DNA of 6,437 nucleotides, from positions 1 through 6,437 of the forward strand of contig CAJXOV010000133.1 in the NCBI GenBank assembly GCA_913057815.1, read 5' to 3'. Each line of letters begins with the position of its first letter. Position 1 is the stretch's first letter. Positions 6,365 through 6,437 of the stretch are shown here, piece by piece. The notes beneath the pieces were generated by a model that worked only from the letters and a program-made list of their open reading frames with translations, ran no database searches and was not told the DNA's origin. The DNA is from an uncultured Flavobacteriales bacterium (GTDB lineage Bacteria > Bacteroidota > Bacteroidia > Flavobacteriales_D > Sanyastnellaceae). A program made the translations under genes and the position numbers.

Positions 6365-6381
6365 ATTAACCCTAATTAACC
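6365..6381 (-). promoter_or_regulatory. Candidate regulator-binding direct repeat upstream of the kinase promoter
   Basis: On the minus strand GGTTAAT occurs twice, at 6381-6375 and 6371-6365, exactly 10 bp apart, one helical turn. Its near edge lies 7 bp upstream of the -33 TTG, where an activator of the OmpR family would be expected to bind. The downstream copy also forms an inverted repeat GGGTT-N4-AACCC at 6359-6372. OmpR-family regulators are known to bind tandem half-sites with 10-11 bp spacing. That the operon's own regulator binds here is inference from position. Confidence 0.4.
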
Positions 6382-6391
6382 TTGTATACAC

Positions 6392-6437
6392 CTGTCTCTT
6401 ATACACATCTGACGCTGCCGACGAATAGAGAGGTGTA
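6392..6437. other. Illumina Nextera i5 adapter read-through (non-genomic)
   Basis: The Tn5 mosaic end CTGTCTCTTATACACATCT is at 6392-6410, followed by GACGCTGCCGACGA at 6411-6424, together the reverse complement of the Nextera Read 1 adapter. Next is ATAGAGAG (6425-6432), the reverse complement of index CTCTCTAT (S502/N502), and then GTGTA (6433-6437), the first bases of the reverse-complemented P5 primer. Genomic sequence therefore ends at 6391. These bases should be trimmed and not annotated as a transposon end. Confidence 0.98.

Noticed and set aside
6392..6410. Tn5/IS50-like transposon end
   Set aside because: The mosaic end is followed directly by Nextera adapter, index and P5 bases, so it is library sequence.

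Overview
The window looks like a complete short-read contig from a member of the Bacteroidota, probably a flavobacterium-like lineage. The evidence is low-to-moderate GC, tightly packed genes with little Shine-Dalgarno signal, a perfect Bacteroidota-type TTG / TAnnTTTG promoter, an RprX/RprY-like two-component pair, and a trpF-trpB-trpA-DAHP synthase block. The genus cannot be fixed from sequence alone. The left end starts inside an octamer tandem array. The last 46 bases (6392-6437) are not genomic: they match the Illumina Nextera i5 adapter, including an index and the start of P5.

Plus strand, 1-4216. An (AAGTGAAT)n array (1-55) lies upstream of a small four-helix-bundle gene of the 23S rRNA intervening-sequence protein family (94-471). 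A 113-bp gap follows, holding two mutually exclusive small hairpins. Then comes the distal part of a tryptophan operon: trpF (585-1223), trpB (1220-2401, ATGA overlap with trpF) and trpA (2404-3177, 2 nt after trpB). A perfect 20-bp palindrome (3168-3187) contains the trpA stop codon. The last gene is a DAHP synthase with an N-terminal ferredoxin-like domain, resembling the Thermotoga maritima enzyme (3203-4216). The upstream trp genes (trpE, G, D, C) would lie beyond the left edge, so the four-helix-bundle gene probably interrupts the operon just before trpF.

Minus strand, 4208-6391. A histidine kinase (6310-4907) and an OmpR-family response regulator (4903-4208) form a two-gene operon with a 3-nt gap. 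The regulator gene converges on the DAHP synthase gene and overlaps it by 9 bp. The kinase start is preceded by the promoter (-33 TTG, 18-nt spacer, TAAATTTG). Two GGTTAAT direct repeats, 10 bp apart, lie just upstream of the -33 element and are a plausible autoregulatory site.

Functionally, the plus-strand enzymes supply both ends of aromatic synthesis. DAHP synthase commits carbon to chorismate, and TrpF, TrpA and TrpB complete tryptophan. The two-component system appears to be an unrelated neighbour that senses an unknown envelope signal. I found no tRNA, rRNA, CRISPR, prophage or insertion sequence. No gene-free stretch exceeds 300 bases. I did not find a convincing new multi-gene system; the more unusual signals are small regulatory or repeat structures.
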